A stretch of 64,000 nucleotides of DNA from the NCBI GenBank assembly GCA_903925075.1, contig CAIYDQ010000095.1:1-64000 (forward strand), given 5' to 3'. How positions within the stretch are numbered: position 1 is the stretch's first letter; each line of letters starts with the position of its first letter. This DNA comes from an uncultured Geobacter sp. (GTDB taxonomy: Bacteria; Desulfobacterota; Desulfuromonadia; Geobacterales; Geobacteraceae). Positions 16,720 to 24,849 of the stretch are shown here, one piece after another. The notes under the pieces were generated by a model. The model had not been told where the DNA came from, made no database searches, and saw only the letters and a program-made list of their open reading frames with translations. Both the position numbers and the translations under genes were made by a program.

Positions 16720-17682
16720 ATGACGACGGAAATTTTGGAAGAACAGGCGGCTCTTCGGCCCGCCGATGACGACGCGCTCGACGCGCAGGAATCGGACACC
16801 CGCATGTTTGTCACCTTCATCGCCGGCAACGAGGTGTTCGCCGTGGACATGGCGCCGGTGCAGGAGATCATCCGGGTGCCGGAAGTCGTGAGGGTGCCGC
16901 TGGCGCCCCCCTCGCTCGAGGGGCTGGCCAACCTGCGCGGCAAGGTGCTCCCCATCATCTCGCTCAGGCGCATCTTCGGCTTCGACGAGTGCGAGTACAA
17001 CGACGCGACCCGCGCCGTGGTGATCGACATCGGCCAGCCGCTCGGCTTCGTGGTCGACCGGGTCGCAAGCGTAGTGGGCGTGGAGCCGGGCAAGATCGAA
17101 GGGGTGGAGGCCATCCGCTCCACCGTGAACACGGATCTGCTTTCCGGCTTGATCAAGGACGTCGGCGGGCACGCCATGATCATGGTGCTCGATTTCCACA
17201 AGCTGATCGAGCAGGAATTCGCGCAAATCGCCGCCGTCGCCAGGAGCGGCGCCCTGGCTTCCGGCCTTGCCGCCGGCGGCGAAGCGGACGAGGAGGATAC
17301 GAGCGACGAGCTGCAGTTGGTCAGCTTCGAGGTGGCCGAGCAGGAATACGCCATGGCCATCGAGGAAGTGCAGGAGATCGTGCAGATACCGGAAGACATC
17401 ATCCATGTGCCCCATTCGGCGTCCCACGTCATGGGGATCATGACCCTCAGAAACCGCCTGCTGCCGCTCGTGAACCTGCGCCGCATGTTCGATCTCCCCT
17501 GCCGGGGCAACGATGACCACAGCCGCATCGTCGTGGTCTCGCTCGGCTCCTCTTCGGTCGGTATCGTGATGGACAGCGTCAACGAGGTCTTGCGCGTGGC
17601 GAAATCGGACGTGGACTCCATGCCCGAACTGCTGGCCCGCGACGGGGACCTGGCCGAGATCTCCGGGATCTGCCGGCTGTAA
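16720..17682 (+). CDS. cheW: CheW adaptor protein, N-terminal two domains of an interrupted triple-CheW gene
   Basis: CheW couples receptors to the CheA kinase. This 320-residue part has one CheW domain at about 27-165 and a second at about 194-320. The second domain stops at CRL, where family members continue with a Gly-Lys-rich turn and the last strand. Right after the TAA (17680-17682), in the same frame, the missing end follows as NGKRLVSIISAGNLF and runs straight into a third CheW domain (17752-18285). A single base change such as GAA to TAA would explain this. See the finding; a sequence error, a real nonsense mutation or readthrough are all possible. Confidence 0.85.
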   Translation: MTTEILEEQAALRPADDDALDAQESDTRMFVTFIAGNEVFAVDMAPVQEIIRVPEVVRVPLAPPSLEGLANLRGKVLPIISLRRIFGFDECEYNDATRAVVIDIGQPLGFVVDRVASVVGVEPGKIEGVEAIRSTVNTDLLSGLIKDVGGHAMIMVLDFHKLIEQEFAQIAAVARSGALASGLAAGGEADEEDTSDELQLVSFEVAEQEYAMAIEEVQEIVQIPEDIIHVPHSASHVMGIMTLRNRLLPLVNLRRMFDLPCRGNDDHSRIVVVSLGSSSVGIVMDSVNEVLRVAKSDVDSMPELLARDGDLAEISGICRL

Positions 17683-17751
17683 AACGGCAAGCGTCTGGTC
17701 TCCATCATCTCGGCCGGCAACCTGTTCCGGCATTCCGCCGTAAAGGAGGCA

Positions 17752-18285
17752 TTGACGACCGTGGCGACCCTGCAAGAAGGCGACAAGCGCGACCTCGACG
17801 ACGATTCGGACGAGGAGGCCTCCGACGACGACGAGCAGGTGGTGGTGTTCCGGCTGGACAAGGAGGAGTTCGGGGTTCCCATCGACAGCGTGCAGGAGAT
17901 CGTGCGCGTCCCCGACGAGCTGACCCGCGTGCCCAAGGCGCCTCCCTTCGTGGAGGGGGTCATCAACCTCAGGGGCGCGGTGCTGCCGGTGATCGATCTC
18001 AGGCGTCGCCTGGGGATGGCGGCGGTGGAGCGCTCCGACCGGCAGCGCGTGATGGTGTTCCTGATCGCCGGGCTGAGGACCGGGTTCATCGTCGATTCGG
18101 TGGCCGAGGTGCTCATGATCCACAAGAGCGCCATCGAGATTGCTCCGCAGCTCTCCAGCGAGCAGTCGAAGCTCTTGGCGCGCATGGCCAACCTCGAGCG
18201 GCAAAAGCGGATGATACAACTGATCGACCCGTTGCACCTGATCGAAGGGCGGGATCTGGCCGGTCTGGCGGATTTGGCGGCGTAA
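17752..18285 (+). CDS. cheW: CheW domain protein, C-terminal part of the interrupted triple-CheW gene
   Basis: The 177-residue open frame has an acidic linker (about 8-26) and then one complete CheW domain (VVVFRLDKEEFGVPIDSVQE onward, with VINLRGAVLPVIDLRRRLG). It is in the same frame as the gene at 16720 and separated from it only by the TAA at 17680. It may still be made separately: AAAGGAGG precedes the TTG at 17752 by 2 bases and the GTG at 17761 by about 10. The intact protein would have 521 residues and three CheW domains. Confidence 0.8.
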   Translation: MTTVATLQEGDKRDLDDDSDEEASDDDEQVVVFRLDKEEFGVPIDSVQEIVRVPDELTRVPKAPPFVEGVINLRGAVLPVIDLRRRLGMAAVERSDRQRVMVFLIAGLRTGFIVDSVAEVLMIHKSAIEIAPQLSSEQSKLLARMANLERQKRMIQLIDPLHLIEGRDLAGLADLAA

Positions 18286-18287
18286 GG

Positions 18288-18370
18288 CCGGGGGTGGGGG
18301 AAGGCGCCGCGTCAACAGATGTGGGTAATTCCCCCACCCCCTGACCCCCTCCCGCAAGGGGAGGGGGGAC
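18288..18370. repeat. C-rich dispersed repeat, family C, copy 1
   Basis: GGGGGTGGGGGAA (18290-18302) and TTCCCCCACCCCC (18329-18341) are inverted arms. They are followed by a second hairpin CCCCCTCCC-GCAA-GGGGAGGGGG (18345-18368). A related unit lies at 32679-32750 and a shorter one at 14185. It separates the CheW gene from cheB and could reduce read-through. Confidence 0.75.
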
Positions 18371-18441
18371 TGTTTTGCTGCAATGTTCAAGGGAGAGGTG
18401 GCTTTTTTTAAACGTACCACCGCACCTATTCGGGAAAAGAC

Positions 18442-19506
18442 ATGATCAAGCTGCTTATCGTGGACGACTCGGCGCTGATGCGCCGTCATCTGAACAACCT
18501 GTTCCAATCGGCGGGCGATTTCCTGGTTTACCAGGCGCGCAACGGCCGGGAGGCGGTCGAGGCCAACCGCGACTTCCAGCCCGACGTGGTGACGCTGGAC
18601 ATCAACATGCCGGAGATGGACGGCATCACCGCCCTTTCCCTGATCATGGCGGAGCGCCCCGTGCCGGTGGTGATGGTCTCCTCCCTGACCGAGAAGGGCG
18701 CGCTGTCGACCTTCGAGGCCATGCATCTGGGCGCGGTCGATTACGTGACCAAACCAGGCGGCACGATCTCGCTCACCATCGACGAGATCAGCAGGGAACT
18801 GCTGACCAAGGTCCGGGGCGCGGCACGCGCGAAGCTCAAGGTCAACACCGTCCGGGGATTGGCCCAGCGCCTGCGCGAGGAGCGGGAAAAGCCGGTGGCG
18901 CGCCCTGTGCCCGTGCGGCGCGGAGCGGTCGAGGAGGGGCTGGTGCTGATCGGCGTGTCGACCGGCGGCCCGCGCACGCTCGAGGACATCCTGCCGCTGC
19001 TCCCCGAGGATTTTCCCTGGCCGATCCTGGTGGCCCAGCATATGCCCCCTTCGTTCACCCGCCCCTTCGCGGAGCGCATGAACGGCATGTGCCGTCTGAA
19101 CGTGGTGGAAGCGGCCCAGCCGATGCCGGTCGAGCCGGGCAAGGTCTATATCGGCAAGGGGGGGGCCGACATGGTGCTGGGGCAGCGCAACGGGAAATTG
19201 ACCGTGCTGGCCAAGCCGGAAAACAAGGATTTCATGTGGCACCCGTCGGTGGAGTTGATGGGGCGCTCCGCCATCGAGTTCTGCGACCCGGCGCGCCTGG
19301 TGGCGGTCATGCTCACCGGCATGGGGTACGACGGGGCCGACGCCTTCGCCGAGATAAAAAAACTCGGCGGGCGCACCATCGCCGAGTCCGAGGCCTCCGC
19401 CGTGGTCTTCGGCATGCCCGCCGAGTTGATCAAGCGGGGGGGCGCCGGCGTGGTACTACCGTCGGAAAAAATCGCCGGCCAGTTGAACGCCTGGGCCGGA
19501 CGCTAG
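18442..19506 (+). CDS. cheB: Chemotaxis methylesterase/deamidase CheB
   Basis: CheB removes methyl groups from MCP glutamates. The 354-residue product has a receiver (1-120, Asp53 in TLDINMPEMDG) and a C-terminal esterase (about 165-350). The catalytic triad is visible: Ser in GVSTGGPRTL, His in VAQHMPPSFT and Asp in LTGMGYDGADAF. It pairs with cheR in the same operon, so the receptors here are adaptation-competent. A repeat of about 80 bases precedes it and no clear ribosome site was seen beyond CGGGAAAAGAC. Confidence 0.94.
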   Translation: MIKLLIVDDSALMRRHLNNLFQSAGDFLVYQARNGREAVEANRDFQPDVVTLDINMPEMDGITALSLIMAERPVPVVMVSSLTEKGALSTFEAMHLGAVDYVTKPGGTISLTIDEISRELLTKVRGAARAKLKVNTVRGLAQRLREEREKPVARPVPVRRGAVEEGLVLIGVSTGGPRTLEDILPLLPEDFPWPILVAQHMPPSFTRPFAERMNGMCRLNVVEAAQPMPVEPGKVYIGKGGADMVLGQRNGKLTVLAKPENKDFMWHPSVELMGRSAIEFCDPARLVAVMLTGMGYDGADAFAEIKKLGGRTIAESEASAVVFGMPAELIKRGGAGVVLPSEKIAGQLNAWAGR

Positions 19507-19520
19507 CGAGGGGGGACGAC

Positions 19521-20144
19521 ATGCCGATTGTAAAAAAAGCGCCGGCCGCTTCGAGAGACCAGGATGAAAGGGAACTGCAGCGGGACTGCGCCAGCCTGGT
19601 GCTGCAACTCGCCGACGGCGATCCGACCACGCGCCGTTGGGCGGCCAAGGATCTGGTGGGCTGCCCCGATGTCTCGGCCGCGCTGATCGGGCGCTTGCGG
19701 CAGGAGCGGGATCCGAGCGTGCGGGAGATAATCCTCACCGCGTTGACCCAACGGGCCGACGCCCAGGCGGTAGCCGCCCTGGTGGAGTGCCTGCGCAGCG
19801 AGGACGTCTCTTTGCGCAACGAGGCCATCGAGGCGATGAAAACGCTTCCCGACGAGGTCGCGCCCATCATGGGCGGACTTTTGGGCGACGCGGACCCGGA
19901 CGTGCGCATTTTCGCCGTGAACGTCCTGGAATCGCTGCGCCACGAACTGGTGGAGCAATGGCTGAAAGAGGTGATCGAGCGCGATCCGCACGTCAACGTC
20001 TGCGCCACCGCGGTGGATCTGCTGGGCGAGGTCGGCACGTCCTATTCCCGGGAGGCCCTGGAAAAACTCAAAGAGCGCTTCCCCGACGAGCCTTACATCC
20101 GTTTTGCGGCCGACATCGCCCTGAAGCGCATCTGTTCCAACTGA
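19521..20144 (+). CDS. HEAT-repeat protein in the chemosensory cluster
   Basis: The 207-residue product consists of alpha-helical pairs with the HEAT/PBS-lyase repeat pattern: DPSVREIILTALTQ, DVSLRNEAIEAMKTLPDE, DPDVRIFAVNVLESL and DPHVNVCATAVDLLGEVG, at about 31-residue spacing. Such scaffolds bind proteins; a role in holding Che components together is likely but unproven. It lies 14 bases after cheB and 6 bases before cheR. The ATG with GAGGGGGGACGAC upstream was chosen; the frame is open far upstream, only as a shadow of cheB. Confidence 0.85.
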   Translation: MPIVKKAPAASRDQDERELQRDCASLVLQLADGDPTTRRWAAKDLVGCPDVSAALIGRLRQERDPSVREIILTALTQRADAQAVAALVECLRSEDVSLRNEAIEAMKTLPDEVAPIMGGLLGDADPDVRIFAVNVLESLRHELVEQWLKEVIERDPHVNVCATAVDLLGEVGTSYSREALEKLKERFPDEPYIRFAADIALKRICSN

Positions 20145-20150
20145 GGCGTC

Positions 20151-20993
20151 ATGGCTGAGATAACCATAGGAAAGGAAGATTTTCTGAAGTTCCGGGAGTT
20201 TTTCTATCGAAAAACCGGGATTCAGTTCGACGACGCCAAGCGCTATTTCGTGGACCGGCGCCTGGCCGAGCGCATCGAGGCCACCGATTCCCGCTCTTTT
20301 CGCAACTATTTCATGCTGCTGCGCTTCGAGGCCTCCGGCGAGGAGCTGCAGACCCTGACCAACCTGATGACGGTCAACGAGACCTATTTCTTCCGCGAGG
20401 AATACCAGTTCAAATGCCTGGTCAACTCCATTCTGCCGGAGATAACAACACAGAAGAAGGACTCGCGTCCGATCCGCATCTGGTCGATGCCCTCCTCGTC
20501 GGGCGAGGAGCCGTACTCCATCGCCATGTACCTTTTGGAGTACTGGCCCGGCATCGAGAAGTGGGACGTCGAGATCATATCGAGCGACATCGACACCAAG
20601 ATCCTCGGCCAGGCGCGGCGGGGACTCTATTCGCCCCGGTCGGTGCAGCACCTTCCCAAGAACCTCCTGGCCAAGTATTTCAAGGCGGCCGGCGACGGCT
20701 TCCAGGTGAGCGAGGAGCTGCGGGAGGCGGTGGAATTCACCAGGGTCAACCTGATGAACCAGGCCGACGTGCGCGCCTACCGGGAATTCGACGTGATCTT
20801 TTGCCGCAACCTTTTGATCTATTTCGACGACCTGTCGCGGCGCCAGGCGGCGGACACCTTTTACGACGCGCTGCACCCCGGCGGATTCCTTTGTCTTGGA
20901 CACTCGGAATCCATGAGCCGCATCTCGTCGCTCTACAAGGCCCGCAAATTCGCGGATTCGGTCGTCTACCAAAAACCCAAGGAGGCTCGATGA
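20151..20993 (+). CDS. cheR: Chemotaxis methyltransferase CheR
   Basis: CheR uses SAM to methylate receptor glutamates. The 280-residue product has the N-terminal all-alpha domain and a Rossmann domain with IWSMPSSSGEEPYSIAMYL (near 103-121), where most CheRs read WSAGCSTGEEPYS; the SAM-binding loop is thus slightly divergent (SMPSSSGEE). The motif VIFCRNLLIYFD lies near 215-226. The ATG follows the HEAT gene closely. Its TGA overlaps the ATG of the next gene (ATGA). Confidence 0.93.
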   Translation: MAEITIGKEDFLKFREFFYRKTGIQFDDAKRYFVDRRLAERIEATDSRSFRNYFMLLRFEASGEELQTLTNLMTVNETYFFREEYQFKCLVNSILPEITTQKKDSRPIRIWSMPSSSGEEPYSIAMYLLEYWPGIEKWDVEIISSDIDTKILGQARRGLYSPRSVQHLPKNLLAKYFKAAGDGFQVSEELREAVEFTRVNLMNQADVRAYREFDVIFCRNLLIYFDDLSRRQAADTFYDALHPGGFLCLGHSESMSRISSLYKARKFADSVVYQKPKEAR

Positions 20994-21364
20994 AACGAGT
21001 CCTGATCGTCGACGACGCCGCCACGGTGCGCATGTATTACCGCTTGATCCTGGAAGAGGCCGGCTACCTGGTGGTCGAGGCGGTGAACGGCGTCGAGGCC
21101 ATGGAAAAATCGCTGCGGGAGAGCTTCGACCTCTACATCGTCGACATCAACATGCCCAAGCAGGACGGCTACGGCTTCCTGCGCGAGCTGCGCGGCAGGG
21201 ACGAGCTTCGTCAGGCTCCGGCGCTGATGGTCTCCACCGAGGCGGCCGACCATGACCGCAAGCGCGCCTACGCCGCCGGGGCCAATCTCTATCTCGTCAA
21301 ACCGGTGAAGCCGCAGGAACTGCTGGTCAATTGCCGGCTGCTGCTCGGGGAGGTCCGCCCGTGA
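20990..21364 (+). CDS. cheY: Single-domain response regulator, CheY-like
   Basis: The 124-residue receiver has DD at 8-9, the phospho-acceptor Asp52 in YIVDINMPKQDG, a Ser/Thr switch (MVSTEAA) and Lys in LVKPVKP. It overlaps cheR by four bases and cheA by four, so the three are translationally coupled. It is one of two CheY-type proteins in the cluster. Confidence 0.92.
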   Translation: MKRVLIVDDAATVRMYYRLILEEAGYLVVEAVNGVEAMEKSLRESFDLYIVDINMPKQDGYGFLRELRGRDELRQAPALMVSTEAADHDRKRAYAAGANLYLVKPVKPQELLVNCRLLLGEVRP

Positions 21365-24204
21365 ATCCACTGCTTGAACAATTTCTCTCCGAAACGCGCG
21401 AGTCGCTGCAAGGGATCGGCGAAAAGCTCATGCAGCTCGAAAACGAGCCGGAGAGCGCCGAGCTGATGACGGAGCTGTTCCGTTTCGTGCATACCCTGAA
21501 GGGGAACTCCGGCCTGTTCGATTTCCCCGAACTGACCCGGGTACTGCACGCCGGCGAAGACCTGATGGACGCGGTGCGCGACGGCAAGGCCGCGTATTGC
21601 CTGCCGATGGCCGACCTGCTCCTGGACGCCATGGATTACGTCGGCATGCTCTGCGACGAGATCGAGAACGACGGCGTCTACGCCGCCGCCCACGCAGGAG
21701 ATTCGGTCCGGCTGGCGGAAACGCTCAGGCGGATGATCGGCGCGCCGGCCGACGCCCCCGGCGCCGCCGGGGCGGTTTCGCCGTCGGCCGCCGATCCGGG
21801 GCCGAGCGCCGAGGTGCGCTCGCTGCTCTCCGGCATCCCGGAGCGGATCAGGATGGACGCCTACCGCGCTCAGACTTCCGGCGGCCTGCACTGTCTGGTC
21901 TACAGCCCGGTGCAGGATTGTTTTTTCCAGGGGGACGATCCATTTTTTCAGGCCCGCCGGACGCCGGGGATCGTCTGGGGGGGGATCGCGGCGCGCGAGG
22001 CCTGGCCGGAACTGGCCGAGATGGACGCCTACAACTGCGTGCTCGATTTTCACGTCCTGTCCGAAGCCCCTGCCGAGGAGTTGAAGGAGTATTACCGCTA
22101 CGTCTTCGAACAGTTGCAGATGACGACGATTTCGCCCCGCTGCCTGATACTTCCTCAGGGCGACCCCAACGGCGGACCGGTCTACGAAGATTTCGTCGGC
22201 GACGCGCTCGGGCTTTTGCGCGGCGGCGACATCGACGCGCTCCGCCGCGCCGCCCGCAGCATGCTGGAGCTCTCCAGTCGGGAGCTGTGGTTTTCCTCGG
22301 CGCTGCGCTGGCTGCTGCTGGCGACGGAGGTGGAGCCGGAGAACGGTGTGGTCCTGGAGGCGATCATCACCTCGCTGCGCACCCTCGCCGCCCCCGAATG
22401 GCACGTCTTGGCCGCCGCTGCCGGTCCGCAATCGCCCGCGGCAACCGGTGTCTGCGCAGCAAAAGAGTGCGCGGTCCAAGAAGGCGCGGTCCAAGAGAGC
22501 GCGGCTAAAGAGAGCGCGGCTAAAGAGAGCGCGGTCGGCGAAGCGGGACTTCTCCGAGAAGAGACGGGCGCCGCCATCCGGGCTATCGTCGATGTCCAGC
22601 GCGAGATCCTCTCCCTGCCGGACGAGGTCGCCTGGATCGCCGGCAGGGTCAAGGCCGCAGCCGCCTCGCTGGAAGGCTGCCTGCGCAGCAGCGGCTCGCT
22701 CGACGCGCTTCCCGGCTTGCGGCTGGCTGCTGAATCCTCGGTGGCGCTCCTTTCCGCCGCGCCGCTTCTGGCCTGGGTCGAGGAGTACGCGGAGGAAATG
22801 GCCGCTGCGCCGCCGTCCTCGCCAAATGCTGCGCCAAATGCCGCGTCAAATGCCGCGCCTAATGCTGCGTCAGAGGCTGCGCCTAATGCCACGCCGGCGA
22901 CTTGCCAAGCCGAAGCCCCGGCGGCGCGGGAGCCGAGCGCCGAGGCGAAGCCAAGTCCGGCGGCGGCTGCGGCGCCGCAGCCGGAGAGCGAGGTGAAGTT
23001 CGGGCGCCGCGTCGAGGACGTCTACGCCGCGGCCAAGAGCATCAAGGTCGATCAGGTCAAGATAGACCGGCTGATGAACCTGATCGGCGAAATGGTGGTG
23101 GCGAAGAACGCTCTCCCCTATCTGGCCGGACGCGCCGAGAGCGTCTTCGGCGTGCCCGAATTCTCCCGCGAGATCAAGGCGCAGTACGCCGTGATCAACC
23201 GCATCGCCGAGGAGATGCAGGACTCGATCATGCAGGTGCGGATGATGCCGGTGTCGTTCGTCTTCCAGCGCTTTCCCCGGCTGGTGCGCGACACCTCCAA
23301 CAAGCTCGGCAAGGAAGTGAACCTGGTGCTGGAAGGTGAGGAGACCGAAGCCGACAAGAACATCATCGAATCGCTGGGCGACCCGCTGGTGCATATCGTC
23401 AGGAACAGCCTCGACCACGGCATCGAGTCCCCGGAAGCGAGGATCGCGGCCGGAAAGCCCGCGGCCGGCACCCTGGTCATCCGCGCCAGCCAGGAAGCCG
23501 GCCGGGTGGTGATCGAGATACGGGACGACGGCAAGGGGATCGACCCGGCGGTCATCAAGCGCAAGGCCTATGAAAAGGGGCTGATCGACGAGGACCGCCT
23601 GGAGCGGATCACCGACCCCGAGGCGGTGAACCTGGTGTTCGCCTCCGGCTTTTCCACGGCGGAGGCGGTCTCGGATCTATCCGGCCGCGGCGTCGGCATG
23701 GACGTTGTCAAGACGGCCATAGAGAAGGTCAACGGCACGGTGCATCTGGAGAGCGAAAAAGGGAAGGGGACACGCATCCGCATCTCCCTGCCGCTTTCCA
23801 TGGCGGTGACCAACGTCATGATCGTCGAATCGAACCGGCAGATCTTCGGGGTGCCGATGGACGCGGTGGTGGAAACGGTGCGGGTGCCCCGCGCTGCCAT
23901 CAAGACCATCAAGAAGAGCATGGCGACGGTGCTGCGCGGGCGCATCGTTCCGCTGAAGGCGCTCAACACCCTGCTGGGGCTCGCCGCGCAGCAGCGGGCA
24001 AACGAGGAGGACGAGCTTGCCGTGCTGGTGGTGAACGTGGGCGACCAGCAGCTCGGCATCCTGGTGGACGACTTCCACGAAACCGTGGACATCATCCTCA
24101 AGCCGATGACGGGCGTCCTCGCCGGCCTGGCCGCCTACGCCGGCTCGGCGCTGTTAGGGGACGGCTCCGTGCTCATGGTGCTCAACGTCAAGGAGGTGTT
24201 GTAA
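21361..24204 (+). CDS. cheA: Chemotaxis histidine kinase CheA
   Basis: The 947-residue kinase starts with an HPt domain (phosphorylated His44 in FRFVHTLKGNSG). A long middle region of about 400 residues follows, with a BLUF/antirepressor-like or unassigned alpha/beta part (about 155-290). The linker after it is Ala-rich and contains tandem AKESA- and NAAP/NAAS-type repeats (residues about 370-400 and 480-510). Then come the dimerisation domain, the HATPase (HIVRNSLDHGIES, RDDGKGIDP, GRGVGMDVV) and a C-terminal CheW-like domain. The GTG start has GGGGAGGT upstream and overlaps the cheY stop. Gene length exceeds the usual 650-750 residues because of the middle region. Confidence 0.93.
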   Translation: MNPLLEQFLSETRESLQGIGEKLMQLENEPESAELMTELFRFVHTLKGNSGLFDFPELTRVLHAGEDLMDAVRDGKAAYCLPMADLLLDAMDYVGMLCDEIENDGVYAAAHAGDSVRLAETLRRMIGAPADAPGAAGAVSPSAADPGPSAEVRSLLSGIPERIRMDAYRAQTSGGLHCLVYSPVQDCFFQGDDPFFQARRTPGIVWGGIAAREAWPELAEMDAYNCVLDFHVLSEAPAEELKEYYRYVFEQLQMTTISPRCLILPQGDPNGGPVYEDFVGDALGLLRGGDIDALRRAARSMLELSSRELWFSSALRWLLLATEVEPENGVVLEAIITSLRTLAAPEWHVLAAAAGPQSPAATGVCAAKECAVQEGAVQESAAKESAAKESAVGEAGLLREETGAAIRAIVDVQREILSLPDEVAWIAGRVKAAAASLEGCLRSSGSLDALPGLRLAAESSVALLSAAPLLAWVEEYAEEMAAAPPSSPNAAPNAASNAAPNAASEAAPNATPATCQAEAPAAREPSAEAKPSPAAAAAPQPESEVKFGRRVEDVYAAAKSIKVDQVKIDRLMNLIGEMVVAKNALPYLAGRAESVFGVPEFSREIKAQYAVINRIAEEMQDSIMQVRMMPVSFVFQRFPRLVRDTSNKLGKEVNLVLEGEETEADKNIIESLGDPLVHIVRNSLDHGIESPEARIAAGKPAAGTLVIRASQEAGRVVIEIRDDGKGIDPAVIKRKAYEKGLIDEDRLERITDPEAVNLVFASGFSTAEAVSDLSGRGVGMDVVKTAIEKVNGTVHLESEKGKGTRIRISLPLSMAVTNVMIVESNRQIFGVPMDAVVETVRVPRAAIKTIKKSMATVLRGRIVPLKALNTLLGLAAQQRANEEDELAVLVVNVGDQQLGILVDDFHETVDIILKPMTGVLAGLAAYAGSALLGDGSVLMVLNVKEVL

Positions 24205-24443
24205 TGGCGATCGTCTACACGAAAAACAAAGCGGTATTCAGCGACGCGGCGGGAGCGGAGGAGGCCGAGACGCTCCTGGAGTGGCTCGGCAAGCATCCCA
24301 AGGGGAAGATAGACCTCGGGGCCTGCGTCCACCTGCACCCCGCCAACCTGCAGGTGATGATGGCGGCGGGCTGCCTGGTGACCGTGCGCAGCTCGGACCA
24401 AGATCTGGCGGCCTGGATAGACTCGGCGCTGAAAACGATATAG
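24204..24443 (+). CDS. Small STAS-like protein of the chemosensory cluster
   Basis: The 79-residue product has the outline of a STAS (anti-sigma-factor antagonist) domain: a central strand and turn [19 protein letters not shown] in place of the usual DLSxVxFIDSSGL. The Ser or Thr normally phosphorylated in that turn is missing here (HPAN). The start overlaps the cheA stop (TAATG). STAS proteins work by partner switching; the PP2C phosphatase at the end of the operon is a possible partner, but lack of the phosphosite argues for a purely structural or binding role. Confidence 0.7.
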   Translation: MAIVYTKNKAVFSDAAGAEEAETLLEWLGKHPKGKIDLGACVHLHPANLQVMMAAGCLVTVRSSDQDLAAWIDSALKTI

Positions 24444-24454
24444 GGGGATACAGC

Positions 24455-24829
24455 ATGGCAAAGACCATTATGGTGGTGGACGACTCGGCAACGATGAGGC
24501 TCAGCCTCAAATCGGCGCTGGAACTGAGCGGCTTCAAGGTGGAATGCGCCGGGGACGGCGTTCTGGCTCTGAATCAACTGAAGTTCGGCGTCAAACCCGA
24601 TCTGATCATCACCGACATCAACATGCCGAACATGGGGGGACTGGAGTTCATCAAGACGCTGCGCACCCTCCCCGGCTTTCGCTTCACCCCGGTGTTGGCG
24701 CTCACCACCGAGAGCCACCAGGAGAAGAGGGACGAGGCCAAGAAGCACGGCGCGACCGGCTGGCTGGTGAAGCCGGTGACCGGTCCCGACCTGGTGAAAA
24801 TCATCAAGCAAGTGCTGCCGGGGGCGTGA
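24455..24829 (+). CDS. cheY: Single-domain response regulator, CheY-like (second)
   Basis: The 124-residue receiver has DD at 9-10, Asp54 in [12 protein letters not shown], the TT switch in ALTTESHQ and Lys in LVKPVTG. This is closer to flagellar-type CheY than the copy at 20990 ([15 protein letters not shown]). It may act as output or as a phosphate sink. It lies 11 bases after the STAS gene, with AGGGGGATACAGC before the ATG. Confidence 0.92.
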   Translation: MAKTIMVVDDSATMRLSLKSALELSGFKVECAGDGVLALNQLKFGVKPDLIITDINMPNMGGLEFIKTLRTLPGFRFTPVLALTTESHQEKRDEAKKHGATGWLVKPVTGPDLVKIIKQVLPGA

Positions 24830-24849
24830 CCGGCATGCGGGGGACCTCT

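Noticed and set aside
16336-19242. 968-codon minus-strand open frame across the MCP, cheW and cheB genes
   Set aside because: Shadow of the che genes; composition is His/Arg-rich without recognisable domains or ribosome site.
18375-19520. N-terminal extension of the HEAT-protein frame through cheB
   Set aside because: The extension overlaps cheB in another frame and is Arg/Gly/Pro-rich; the ATG at 19521 with a ribosome site is the real start.
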